The notes below the pieces were generated by a model. The model saw only the letters and a program-made list of their open reading frames with translations. It had not been told where the DNA came from and did not search any database. This document shows, piece by piece, positions 56,501 through 64,000 of a stretch of 64,000 nucleotides of DNA (position 1 is the first letter of the stretch; every line of letters starts with the position of its first letter). The position numbers were made by a program, and so were the translations under genes. This DNA is from Piscirickettsiaceae bacterium (GTDB lineage: Bacteria > Pseudomonadota > Gammaproteobacteria > Nitrosococcales > Methylophagaceae). The DNA is taken from the NCBI GenBank assembly GCA_013215825.1, contig JABSQN010000001.1, forward strand, positions 616,099 to 680,098, read 5' to 3'.

Positions 56501-56928
56501 GGGATTCCTTCAGAACATAACGGCTGTTGGCAATAACGTGAATTATTGTCATATTAAACCGGAAGACTATTTCTCTGTAATTCTTACACATATCATGGAC
56601 TGTAATGTCTAGTAAGTAGATAATCAATACAAAACAGGGAATCATGACTTCATCGGCTTACTTCCATTGATCCTATACTATACCCCTAACCCATAAGTTT
56701 GATGTGAAATATCCACTTTGGTCGAAAGCAGTCAGTCGCTAGATTGATTTTTTTGTAAAAGATTGAGAATATAGATTCAATCTTTTGGAATAATAAACAG
56801 GTACGAATTCCTATTTATACATTAGCTCCCCTCACACAAAGGAATGGACCAACACTATGCTTTTTTAAGGTCTACTACAACTAAATTATATTGAGAAATT
56901 CAAATGGTAAAGAAGCTAAAGGATGGCT
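56501..56928. other. Non-coding region upstream of the giant NTPase gene
   Basis: No gene. It holds a partial dispersed repeat (ACTTTGGTCGAAAGCAGTCA at 56715-56734) and a 10-base perfect inverted repeat AAAAGATTGA / TCAATCTTTT (56757-56766, 56777-56786), about 143 bases before the start codon. This should contain the promoter; no consensus boxes are clear. Confidence 0.5.
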
Positions 56929-59900
56929 ATGAGCACTAACTCAGGGGATGGCGAGCGTATAGCAATGCTAGGCTATGTGCCGCAGTATGAAATAGCGGCA
57001 AGCTTAATATATGAAGCATTGCTTGATGGAAGTCTAGAGTGGTTTCGAGTTGCTGATCCTGAGGCAGGAAGCTTGGATGACATACTAATAGCGACTACAG
57101 GTAATCTTGATGCCTATCAGGTGAAGTGGGCGGAATTTACTGGAGTAATAAGTTATAAAGATTTTGTAAGAGATGGTGCTACTAAAAATGGAGGTATAAA
57201 GTTTAGTCTTTTTAGACAGCTTGCAGAAGGCTGGGTGAATCTTAATGATTACTACAAAGAAAGAGTCGTAAAGGTTCACTTGCTACATAAGCTAGTGCCT
57301 AGCTCAAAGACCAGCGCAAAAGTTCCTGTGGGGAAAACGCCACCAAAACATCCTCATTTTCAAGCTTTTTTAAAAGACTGTTGGTTGGACAGAACATGGT
57401 GTAATCTAGGTATTGATGGAGTAGCTGAGGGTTGGAAAGAGACATTGTTAGATCTTCAGAGTCGGTCAGGATTCAATGATGCTGATTTTTTAAAGTTCAT
57501 TCCATGCTGTGAGCTTGAGTTCAACTACAGACGGCCTAGCGAGCGCCCTATAACTAATCAAGGTCAAGCAAGAAAACAGGAAGATATCGGGAAAATATAT
57601 AATCTTCTGACAAAAATGGCAGGAGGTGAGCAACGAATTATTGAGATATCAAAAGATGATATGCTAGATCACCTAGCATGGAGTCACAGGTTTAAGCACA
57701 AATTCATCCATGAATTTCCCATAGATAGAGTATATCAAGAGATTGAAAAAACTGTTGATGCTATATCTGATATTTTGTCACAGACAAATCAAGGCTACAT
57801 TACGCTACTTGGTGCCCCAGGCTCAGGGAAATCGACGACTCTTACTCAAACTTTAAAATACAAATCTGGCTATAAACTTGTTAGATACTACGCGTATGTT
57901 CCTGATAGTGCATACCAAGGTCGTGGTGAAGCGAATACATTTCTCCATGACATCACATTGTCATTGAGAAATCATGGGTTTTGTGGTGAAGGTTCTGGGC
58001 AGCCAGGATCAAGAGAAGAATACCTGTCTCTGTTAGGGGAACAATTCCAGCAAGCGAATGAGAAATGGAGGCATGATGGTGTAGTCACTATTATTATGGT
58101 GGACGGGTTAGATCATATTCAGCGAGAACAAAATCCTCTGCAAAGCTTATTATCAGATTTGCCTTCTCCGAACACTATACCTGATGGTGTGATATTTATT
58201 TTAGGAAGTCAGACACTTGAATTGACTGATCTTTCGGACGCTATAAAAGAGCATGTCAAGAAAGAAGGCCGTACGATTATTATTTCCCCTTTAACCCGGT
58301 CAAACGTTTACAAGGCAATTGATGAATGGCCAAGTTGTTCCGAACTGACAGATGATAATAAAAGAGAAATTTTCGAAAAGTCGCTCGGACATCCCTTATC
58401 TCTGGTTTATTTACTACAATTTCTCAGCGAAAATTCGGATCGGAAATTTGATGAGGTTTTCGACCAATGTCCTGCATACCAAGGTCATATCGAGCAAAGT
58501 TATTCAATCTATTGGCGGCAAATTGAAGGTGACCAAGATCTAGTTAATTTACTTGCACTGCTGTCAAGAATACGAGGACCAATTAATACTCAAGTACTTG
58601 ACGAGTGGTCTGAACCTTCAACAATTTATCAGTTTAGATCTGGCGCTTCACACTACTTCAAGAAGGATAGTGATGTAAGTTGGCGATTCTTTCATAACAG
58701 CTTCAAGCAATTTATTTTAGACAAAACAAATCGAAACTTATTCGGAAATTTCGATGAGTCAAAAAATATAGGTTATCACAAGATATTAGCAGAGCACTGT
58801 GTGCAGTCAGCGTCTAACGACCCAATGCGATGGGAGGCTATCTACCATCTTTTCAATGCTGGACAGATGGAAAAGGTGATTGAAATAGGGAAACAAAATT
58901 ATTTTAGAGAGCAGTTCTTTTGCCTGAGAAATATCACAGGTGTAACTGATGATATTGATTACGTTCTATTATCGGCTAAGGAATTGAATGACCCTCTCGC
59001 AGTCGTAAGATGCATCCTTATTGAGTGTGAGCTGAAAGAAAGAAAGGATGCTCTAAATGAAATTGATGTACTTAATCTTTTATTTGCGTCTGAGGGGGTT
59101 AATTCATCTCTGAGTTATATGTTTGATGGATCATTGCTGCAGGTTAGTGATTCTGAAGCTCTGGCATTTTCTAAAACCCTTGTTGAAAACGAGTTTTTTA
59201 ATGAGGGTAAGAGGGCATTTGATGCGGCTGAGCCATTAAGTTACTTGTCAGGTGGTGAAGGTGTTGATTCTGGTCTTGGCGGAGTTGATGAATTGAAACG
59301 ATGGGTTGATGTGGCCCATTATTTTATATCTCTGGACAATGTCGTCTCAGCCATACTTCAAACGCGATATGGAGACGATGACAGGGACTCGTGTAATGGG
59401 AGGGATGAAGAGCTACATTATCGTTTAATGAGACGATTGACAGGTAGTATTTATGAAAAAAACGACGAGGAAAAAATAGTAGAGCTTTTCACTTTCTTAT
59501 CAGGAAAAGATGAATACTTTGGATCTCTCTTAGGTTTGTGCTTCTCTATATGTCAGGGTCAATTTCCATTGACTTTGACAGATGTTGCGTTCCAGGTGGT
59601 TATTAAGTGGTCTGAAAGTGAAGGTGAGGATCTCAACTTTTCGGATGGGTTGATGATTTCTGAATTGGACTACAGGACTAATGGAAATATAGAAAAAAGC
59701 AGAAAATGGTTTGAAGGTATGGAACAGCCTAAATTGTATAAACATGGCCTTCATGGTCAATGGAAAAACTTAAGGCCCTTTACAGATAGAATTAGACTCA
59801 ATAGGTTGCTTGCTACTTCAAGTAAAAACCTTGACCCAGTTAAATTGGTACCAAGCGAAGATGATGGGAAATATACTGGCAATGTCATGTTTGAACGTGG

Positions 59901-62900
59901 TTTGGTTAGGTTTTCGAATGTTTGGGGAAAAGGCTGGAGTGGAGAAAATTTGTTACCAAGCTTTATCGTTCAAGAAGTAAAACCTTTATTTGAATTATTT
60001 CGAAAACCCTTTAATGAAACAAGAGATTGGATTGGGTGGTATGAGTTTGAAGCAGCAGCAGTAGATTATTTTAAGTTCGTCATAAGGGCTACATCTCAGC
60101 ATGGATGCGATTGTATCTATGCTCTAGCAGATGCTTTTAGAAAAGATTGGGATAAACGGCATTGGCCAGCGAGCTGGCGAAGAGAAATTGCTTTCACGTT
60201 ATATAAGGAAGGAGATGGTCGAGATGCCTTAGTTAGCGTTTTGGATCAGATTGAAAAGGAAATACTCGAATTTGATGAAGTTCATTCCAAGATATCTGAA
60301 TACTATGAGCTTTCAATTCTTTGGTCAAGGATTGGTGAGGCTAGTCGAGCAACTAGTTTACTGCCAAAGATTTTTATGGGATCTTTTGGTATACATTATA
60401 GAAAGGATAGGCAGTTCTCTCTGTGGATGTCATGGTTAGGCAAGCTGGTTAACCAATATCCTGACTTAGCCTACGACGAGATATGTCGATTTTCTTTGGC
60501 GCTAGTAAATTTGGAGCAATCGGGCAATGGACGTGGCACTGAGGAAGCCGCTCGTGATCTCGTAGCTATTGCGACTAGTTGGAATGTCAAATATGGGTTG
60601 CAACTTCTGAGTTGGCTTTTTGATCATAAAGGAGTTCATTACGGACCAGGCCTTACAGGACTTCTATTAGGAATGCTCAATCGATCTGATCCAGCTTTTA
60701 AGGAAATATCTATAACGGCGAGAAAATTACTTATTCCTTTTGAAGAATACAATCCTTCTGAGTTGGCGAGGCTGCTTACATCTCAATACCATACGTCTTC
60801 GACTGAGGGAGCCGAGGAGCAGATAGAAAAGCTAATTACGTCCATAAGAACACATCTTTTACCTTCAAACCGGTATTCATGGTTTGAGGGTATAGCTCTT
60901 GGTATGAAAGACGCTAGGAAAGATAATACTAAATATGCCGCTATGGCAATATCTACACCGCAAGAAAAACATGTTACCCATGAACCGTCTCTGAAACTGA
61001 AAATGGGAGATATACTTACAGATGAGGATGCTCAGCTGAAAGTATATTCTGTAGGAAGCCTATTTCAGCTTATCCAATCTGTGAAATCAGTCGATTATTT
61101 TCGATGGCTCGATTTGATACAGCCCTATCTAAATGAGATGAATATAGGGCAGCTGGAGGAACTGAATAAGCTATTGCAGCCATTTTCTCCTGACAATAGA
61201 ACAGTGTCTGCTATTGCAGGTGCATTTGCAGAAAGAGGTGATGTAGACAAGGCTAATACGTTACTTGGTCATTTGCTAGATAATTCAGATGCCAAAGGTT
61301 GGGATTTGCATTGGGACGGAGGTTCTAGGCAGTCAATATTTAAGGTTCTTACTCAAATAGATAGTAAGCAATGGCGACCTAAAGCAATAGCTTGTTTGGT
61401 CGATGACTATATTAGTGAGTATCGATACCCTAGCAGCATGATTTGGAATCTAAACGAGATCGTCGATATTCTCTTTGATGATATGGACGTACTGCCTGTT
61501 TGGGAGGAAATAAAGGAACATGTATACGAACTAGATGCTTTCCAAAGTGATGGCGAACAGCCTCCTGCACTCTTATGTGAATCTGAGCTAACAAGTGACT
61601 CTAATTTACTGATTCAGTTTTCATTTGATATGTTGGATATAGTTATTCCTGAGTTGGAATATATGGCTCATCAAGCAATCGTTGACTTGTCGAAAGTCAG
61701 GGTGAATTGGCCTGCAATCATTAAGGAAATTATAAATAGGATTGATAAAGTAGGATTGATACAGATAAAAGTAATGTCTTTGCTACAGAGTTTTGTAGAT
61801 GATTGCCAAGAGTTAGTTGTTCAATTTGAAAGTGAAATATCTTTACTATGTGCATCAGAGGACTTTAGTATCCGTATGATTGCGCTGGAGTTGTCTAATC
61901 AATTAGACATTAAAAGTTGTTTGCCTCCGAAAGAGCGTTCAAAACTACCTTTGGTATATGAACTGGAGCTACCAAAAATAGAGAATACAAATGAAGCTAT
62001 TCCTTTCTCAGCTATACGAGCAGGGGATACATTTCCGGATGTTGACGATCCAATTGAGCTATTAAGACCTTTGTTAACCGAGGCTAAGCTTATAGCTTCT
62101 ATGTCAAATATACCGTTTGAGAATATAGTCTATAGAGCATCAGGGCTAATGAAGGCGCTAATTCCAGAAAGTAGGTGGGATAAGAAAGCTGAAGAAGCCT
62201 ACAGAAGCTGGATGGAGGGAGCCGGTCTTAAGTTGACCTATCACAGGTTACGCCCTAAAGTTGCAAAGCTAGCACTGTCCCACATTGTATGCGAACTATT
62301 AGATGCTGGACAAATACAGCCTTCAGATCTGAATTTTCTAGATGCCATTTTAAAACGCAGTGATAAATTGTTATTGGGGCTTGAACCAGTTATTCGTCCA
62401 GAATGTATTGTTACTCCTAAAGCAAGTGATCGGGATATACCTCACAATCATGATGAATGGTTAGATGATATCCAGAAATCTGTCTCACAATTTGTTGATA
62501 GAATCGAAACTGGGGATGAAATTATCGGCGAACTAACAAGCTGGGTTTGGTTAGACTGGGAAATGCCGACTGAAATTCGAATGTCTACGATCTGCCACCC
62601 AAAGTGGAATAACGATAAAGATATTAAATCACCCTCTGAGTTCTTCCCAAGCAGGATGCATTGGTCAGCAAAAGATTATCCTAAAATTTCTACTACTAGT
62701 GAACCTTCAGTTGTGATTTATGGTTCAAGCGCCTACATTGATCATGGCGGCCTTCAGTGGTTAGCATTAAACCCTGTTATTGGTTTTTCTCTGGGGTGGT
62801 CCATATCTTCGGAAGGCCTGTTTCGATGGGTTGATGATAAGGGCGAGATGATGGTTGAAAGCATTTATTGGAAGGATGGGCCCATATCTAGGCAGCCACC

Positions 62901-63075
62901 CAAAATGGATGATATATGTTCAAATGGATGGCTTGTTGTTGCATCGCAAAAAGCAGTTGATCAAATTCGAGAAGTTATAGGTGAAGCCGTAAAGGTGAAT
63001 GTAGTTGTTCGTAGCTATGGAAGAGATACGTACGACCCAACAAGCATATCCACGGAACGAAGGTCTAATTGGTAG
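56929..63075 (+). CDS. Giant STAND NTPase with N-terminal PD-(D/E)XK-like nuclease (Avs-like defence protein, predicted)
   Basis: 2048 residues in three parts. Residues 15-70: GYVPQYEIAASLIYEALLDG then LDDILI and YQVKWAE, the order E21, D51, Q64-x-K66 of restriction-type nucleases (DUF4297/Mrr-like). Residues about 270-560: a STAND P-loop module with Walker A at 295 (GAPGSGKST), Walker B at 387-396 (TIIMVDGLDH), sensor-like VIFILGSQ, and the GHPLSLVYLL (GxP) motif. The remaining ~1400 residues appear all-helical, probably TPR/HEAT-type sensor repeats. This is the layout of Avs antiphage proteins, which bind phage proteins and activate an N-terminal nuclease. Start ATG 56929 has AAAGGA five bases upstream; ATG 56923 overlaps that site. 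Sole gene of its operon. Confidence 0.8.
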   Translation: MSTNSGDGERIAMLGYVPQYEIAASLIYEALLDGSLEWFRVADPEAGSLDDILIATTGNLDAYQVKWAEFTGVISYKDFVRDGATKNGGIKFSLFRQLAEGWVNLNDYYKERVVKVHLLHKLVPSSKTSAKVPVGKTPPKHPHFQAFLKDCWLDRTWCNLGIDGVAEGWKETLLDLQSRSGFNDADFLKFIPCCELEFNYRRPSERPITNQGQARKQEDIGKIYNLLTKMAGGEQRIIEISKDDMLDHLAWSHRFKHKFIHEFPIDRVYQEIEKTVDAISDILSQTNQGYITLLGAPGSGKSTTLTQTLKYKSGYKLVRYYAYVPDSAYQGRGEANTFLHDITLSLRNHGFCGEGSGQPGSREEYLSLLGEQFQQANEKWRHDGVVTIIMVDGLDHIQREQNPLQSLLSDLPSPNTIPDGVIFILGSQTLELTDLSDAIKEHVKKEGRTIIISPLTRSNVYKAIDEWPSCSELTDDNKREIFEKSLGHPLSLVYLLQFLSENSDRKFDEVFDQCPAYQGHIEQSYSIYWRQIEGDQDLVNLLALLSRIRGPINTQVLDEWSEPSTIYQFRSGASHYFKKDSDVSWRFFHNSFKQFILDKTNRNLFGNFDESKNIGYHKILAEHCVQSASNDPMRWEAIYHLFNAGQMEKVIEIGKQNYFREQFFCLRNITGVTDDIDYVLLSAKELNDPLAVVRCILIECELKERKDALNEIDVLNLLFASEGVNSSLSYMFDGSLLQVSDSEALAFSKTLVENEFFNEGKRAFDAAEPLSYLSGGEGVDSGLGGVDELKRWVDVAHYFISLDNVVSAILQTRYGDDDRDSCNGRDEELHYRLMRRLTGSIYEKNDEEKIVELFTFLSGKDEYFGSLLGLCFSICQGQFPLTLTDVAFQVVIKWSESEGEDLNFSDGLMISELDYRTNGNIEKSRKWFEGMEQPKLYKHGLHGQWKNLRPFTDRIRLNRLLATSSKNLDPVKLVPSEDDGKYTGNVMFERGLVRFSNVWGKGWSGENLLPSFIVQEVKPLFELFRKPFNETRDWIGWYEFEAAAVDYFKFVIRATSQHGCDCIYALADAFRKDWDKRHWPASWRREIAFTLYKEGDGRDALVSVLDQIEKEILEFDEVHSKISEYYELSILWSRIGEASRATSLLPKIFMGSFGIHYRKDRQFSLWMSWLGKLVNQYPDLAYDEICRFSLALVNLEQSGNGRGTEEAARDLVAIATSWNVKYGLQLLSWLFDHKGVHYGPGLTGLLLGMLNRSDPAFKEISITARKLLIPFEEYNPSELARLLTSQYHTSSTEGAEEQIEKLITSIRTHLLPSNRYSWFEGIALGMKDARKDNTKYAAMAISTPQEKHVTHEPSLKLKMGDILTDEDAQLKVYSVGSLFQLIQSVKSVDYFRWLDLIQPYLNEMNIGQLEELNKLLQPFSPDNRTVSAIAGAFAERGDVDKANTLLGHLLDNSDAKGWDLHWDGGSRQSIFKVLTQIDSKQWRPKAIACLVDDYISEYRYPSSMIWNLNEIVDILFDDMDVLPVWEEIKEHVYELDAFQSDGEQPPALLCESELTSDSNLLIQFSFDMLDIVIPELEYMAHQAIVDLSKVRVNWPAIIKEIINRIDKVGLIQIKVMSLLQSFVDDCQELVVQFESEISLLCASEDFSIRMIALELSNQLDIKSCLPPKERSKLPLVYELELPKIENTNEAIPFSAIRAGDTFPDVDDPIELLRPLLTEAKLIASMSNIPFENIVYRASGLMKALIPESRWDKKAEEAYRSWMEGAGLKLTYHRLRPKVAKLALSHIVCELLDAGQIQPSDLNFLDAILKRSDKLLLGLEPVIRPECIVTPKASDRDIPHNHDEWLDDIQKSVSQFVDRIETGDEIIGELTSWVWLDWEMPTEIRMSTICHPKWNNDKDIKSPSEFFPSRMHWSAKDYPKISTTSEPSVVIYGSSAYIDHGGLQWLALNPVIGFSLGWSISSEGLFRWVDDKGEMMVESIYWKDGPISRQPPKMDDICSNGWLVVASQKAVDQIREVIGEAVKVNVVVRSYGRDTYDPTSISTERRSNW

Positions 63076-63362
63076 GTTCATTTCAAAATTTCTAGCTGTC
63101 TGCTTTTGGCACGTTAGCAACGAACTGTTCAAAGGTCTCTATTCGACCCAAAGCGGCCATCTGATTACATTGAATAATTTGCAATAAGGCATAACATGGT
63201 CAAGCATCAGATACAAAGAATACTAACAGTATCTTTATTCTGATGCTTGACCGAAATATAATTGGCTGCTTTTGGCACAAACCAGACTGCTATGTTATTT
63301 TGTAAACCGCAATTATTGCTGGGTCGGGGCGGGGCTTTAGAACGATGTAGAGTCTTAATAAC
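63076..63362. other. Intergenic region with a long hairpin and repeat fragments
   Basis: No gene. Two CTGCTTTTGGCAC motifs (about 63102 and 63266) and GACCCAAAGCGGCCAT (about 63146) belong to the dispersed repeat family. They flank a strong stem-loop at 63198-63252. Confidence 0.5.
63198..63252. repeat. 55-base stem-loop
   Basis: GGTCAAGCATCAGA (63198-63211) pairs perfectly with TCTGATGCTTGACC (63239-63252). The inner AAAGAATACT / AGTATCTTT extends the stem with one bulge around an AAC loop. No T run on either side, so it is not a standard terminator. Between convergent genes. Confidence 0.75.
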
Positions 63363-64000
63363 TTAAATAATAGATAATAACCGCTGCTTTAGGAGTAACG
63401 GGTAACATTCGGTGCCACCACTTATACTGTGTAATTGTTTCATATCTAATTGTTCATCAAAAAACTTTTTATGGATACCGCCCTCAAACCTGCGTGCTTC
63501 TTTACCAGTATCAAAAGGTCTAACAGCAAGAACGGCTATGTGGGCAGTTTTGGGCAGACCGAATCCTTTTATCCTGTGTCTAATATCTTTTGAATAACCT
63601 AATTTCAGCCAAGCTTTAGACCCATAGTTAACTTCTATCAAATATACTGTTGATGGTAGTGTCATCGCCGTATCTTCACACTGGTTACAGATAAATACAT
63701 TATCTCTAACATGACCAGTCTTGAGCTCTTGCTTATGGCCACAACTATTGAATTGATATAACCGATATTGATTGCTTCGACCAGGCCCTATTAATTTGAG
63801 ACCGGCCTTGGCGGCTTCTGAGATTAATTTATCATCTAGGCAGGCTTGACACCTAAAGTTGTCATTTCTAACATGCCAGATCGTGATTTCTTGTTTATGG
63901 CCACAACTATTAAATTGATATAACCGATATAGACAGTTTTTAAGTGAGCCAATGAGTTTGAGGTCGACCCTGGCTGCTTCATAGGCTAATTTTTCATCTA
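63363..64000 (-). CDS. Tandem zinc-ribbon-like repeats fused to a GIY-YIG/T5orf172-like domain (partial; runs off right edge)
   Basis: On the minus strand the frame is open from the right edge. It carries at least two 54-residue repeats, each with KLxxEAAxxxLKLIG, then YRLYQFNSCGHKQE, HVRxxxFxC and CxxC-type Cys pairs (QAC, NQC), like treble-clef/zinc-ribbon modules. It continues past an internal Met at 63665 into STVYLIEVNYGSKAWLKLGY and SKDIRHRIKGFG, a T5orf172/MUG113-type GIY-YIG-like domain (YLI, LKLGYS, R), and RRFEGGIHKKF (Glu). The visible part is 212 residues. Zinc repeats probably bind DNA and guide the nuclease-like domain. Repeat DNA at 63737-63776 and 63899-63938 is nearly identical, indicating recent duplication. 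Confidence 0.75.
   Translation of the reverse strand, partial: DEKLAYEAARVDLKLIGSLKNCLYRLYQFNSCGHKQEITIWHVRNDNFRCQACLDDKLISEAAKAGLKLIGPGRSNQYRLYQFNSCGHKQELKTGHVRDNVFICNQCEDTAMTLPSTVYLIEVNYGSKAWLKLGYSKDIRHRIKGFGLPKTAHIAVLAVRPFDTGKEARRFEGGIHKKFFDEQLDMKQLHSISGGTECYPLLLKQRLLSII

Noticed and set aside
63198..63252. Stem-loop considered as a retron msr-msd RNA
   Set aside because: No reverse transcriptase is encoded nearby and the hairpin is too short.
63737..63938. Two near-identical 35-40 base DNA blocks 162 bases apart, possible CRISPR-like repeats
   Set aside because: They fall in phase within one reading frame and encode the repeated SCGHKQE module; period and spacing are protein-repeat, not CRISPR. 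No CRISPR array was seen anywhere.

Overview
The window is a chromosomal segment of an AT-rich (by eye about 40% G+C) gammaproteobacterium. Two housekeeping orders support this: gmk-rpoZ-spoT-ridA-recG-ubiC-ubiA on the left, and uvrC-pgsA-tRNA-Gly in the middle. The motility genes, many O2/redox-type sensory domains, and a phosphoketolase-acetate kinase pair would suit a free-living aquatic organism, possibly a methylotroph- or thiotroph-like lineage. I cannot name the genus from sequence alone.

Layout. 1-3818: end of a chemotaxis operon (chemoreceptor, cheR, cheD, cheB). 4290-11376: core operon (gmk, rpoZ, spoT, ridA, recG, ubiC, ubiA). 11401-12820: a soluble chemoreceptor-like protein overlapping an ODP-type di-iron oxygen-binding protein. 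12857-14247: a secreted nuclease, then IS debris. 14248-19579 (minus): a five-PAS hybrid histidine kinase with a FixL-like PAS, translationally coupled to a hemerythrin-receiver-EAL protein. 19777-28844: fructosamine kinase-like, rpiA, peroxiredoxin, a decayed cheY start, mfd, a MITE-like element, uvrC, pgsA, tRNA-Gly. 28984-31796: a small unknown gene and a PAS-PAS-GGDEF-EAL protein.

From about 32 kb the window becomes accessory. Two copies of a displaced tRNA-Thr 3' end with its terminator (32063-32127 and 48216-48309) bracket 16 kb. This holds broken IS3 copies, fragments of nhaA and GGDEF genes, a CusCBA-type metal efflux operon, a K+-channel-like protein, a GltP-like symporter and xfp-ackA. 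To the right of the second copy lies a younger integrative element: tyrosine integrase, excisionase-like protein, primase-helicase, a CGGACA-box cluster, and ribbon-helix-helix and ParC-like genes.

The last 9 kb looks like a defence-rich patch. There are two integron-type cassettes with attC-like sites and no integrase in the window (a caspase/CHAT-like cysteine protease and a GIY-YIG-like protein). Next is a 2048-residue protein combining an N-terminal PD-(D/E)XK-like nuclease, a STAND-type NTPase and about 1400 residues of probable helical repeats, which is the architecture of Avs-type antiphage proteins. A right-edge gene with tandem 54-residue zinc-ribbon-like repeats fused to a GIY-YIG/T5orf172-like domain follows.

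Two themes stand out. The first is a concentration of predicted O2/redox sensing wired to chemotaxis and c-di-GMP. The second is a right-hand island where the giant NTPase-nuclease is the best candidate for an undescribed or divergent defence system. All functions are inferred from motifs read by eye; no database search was run.
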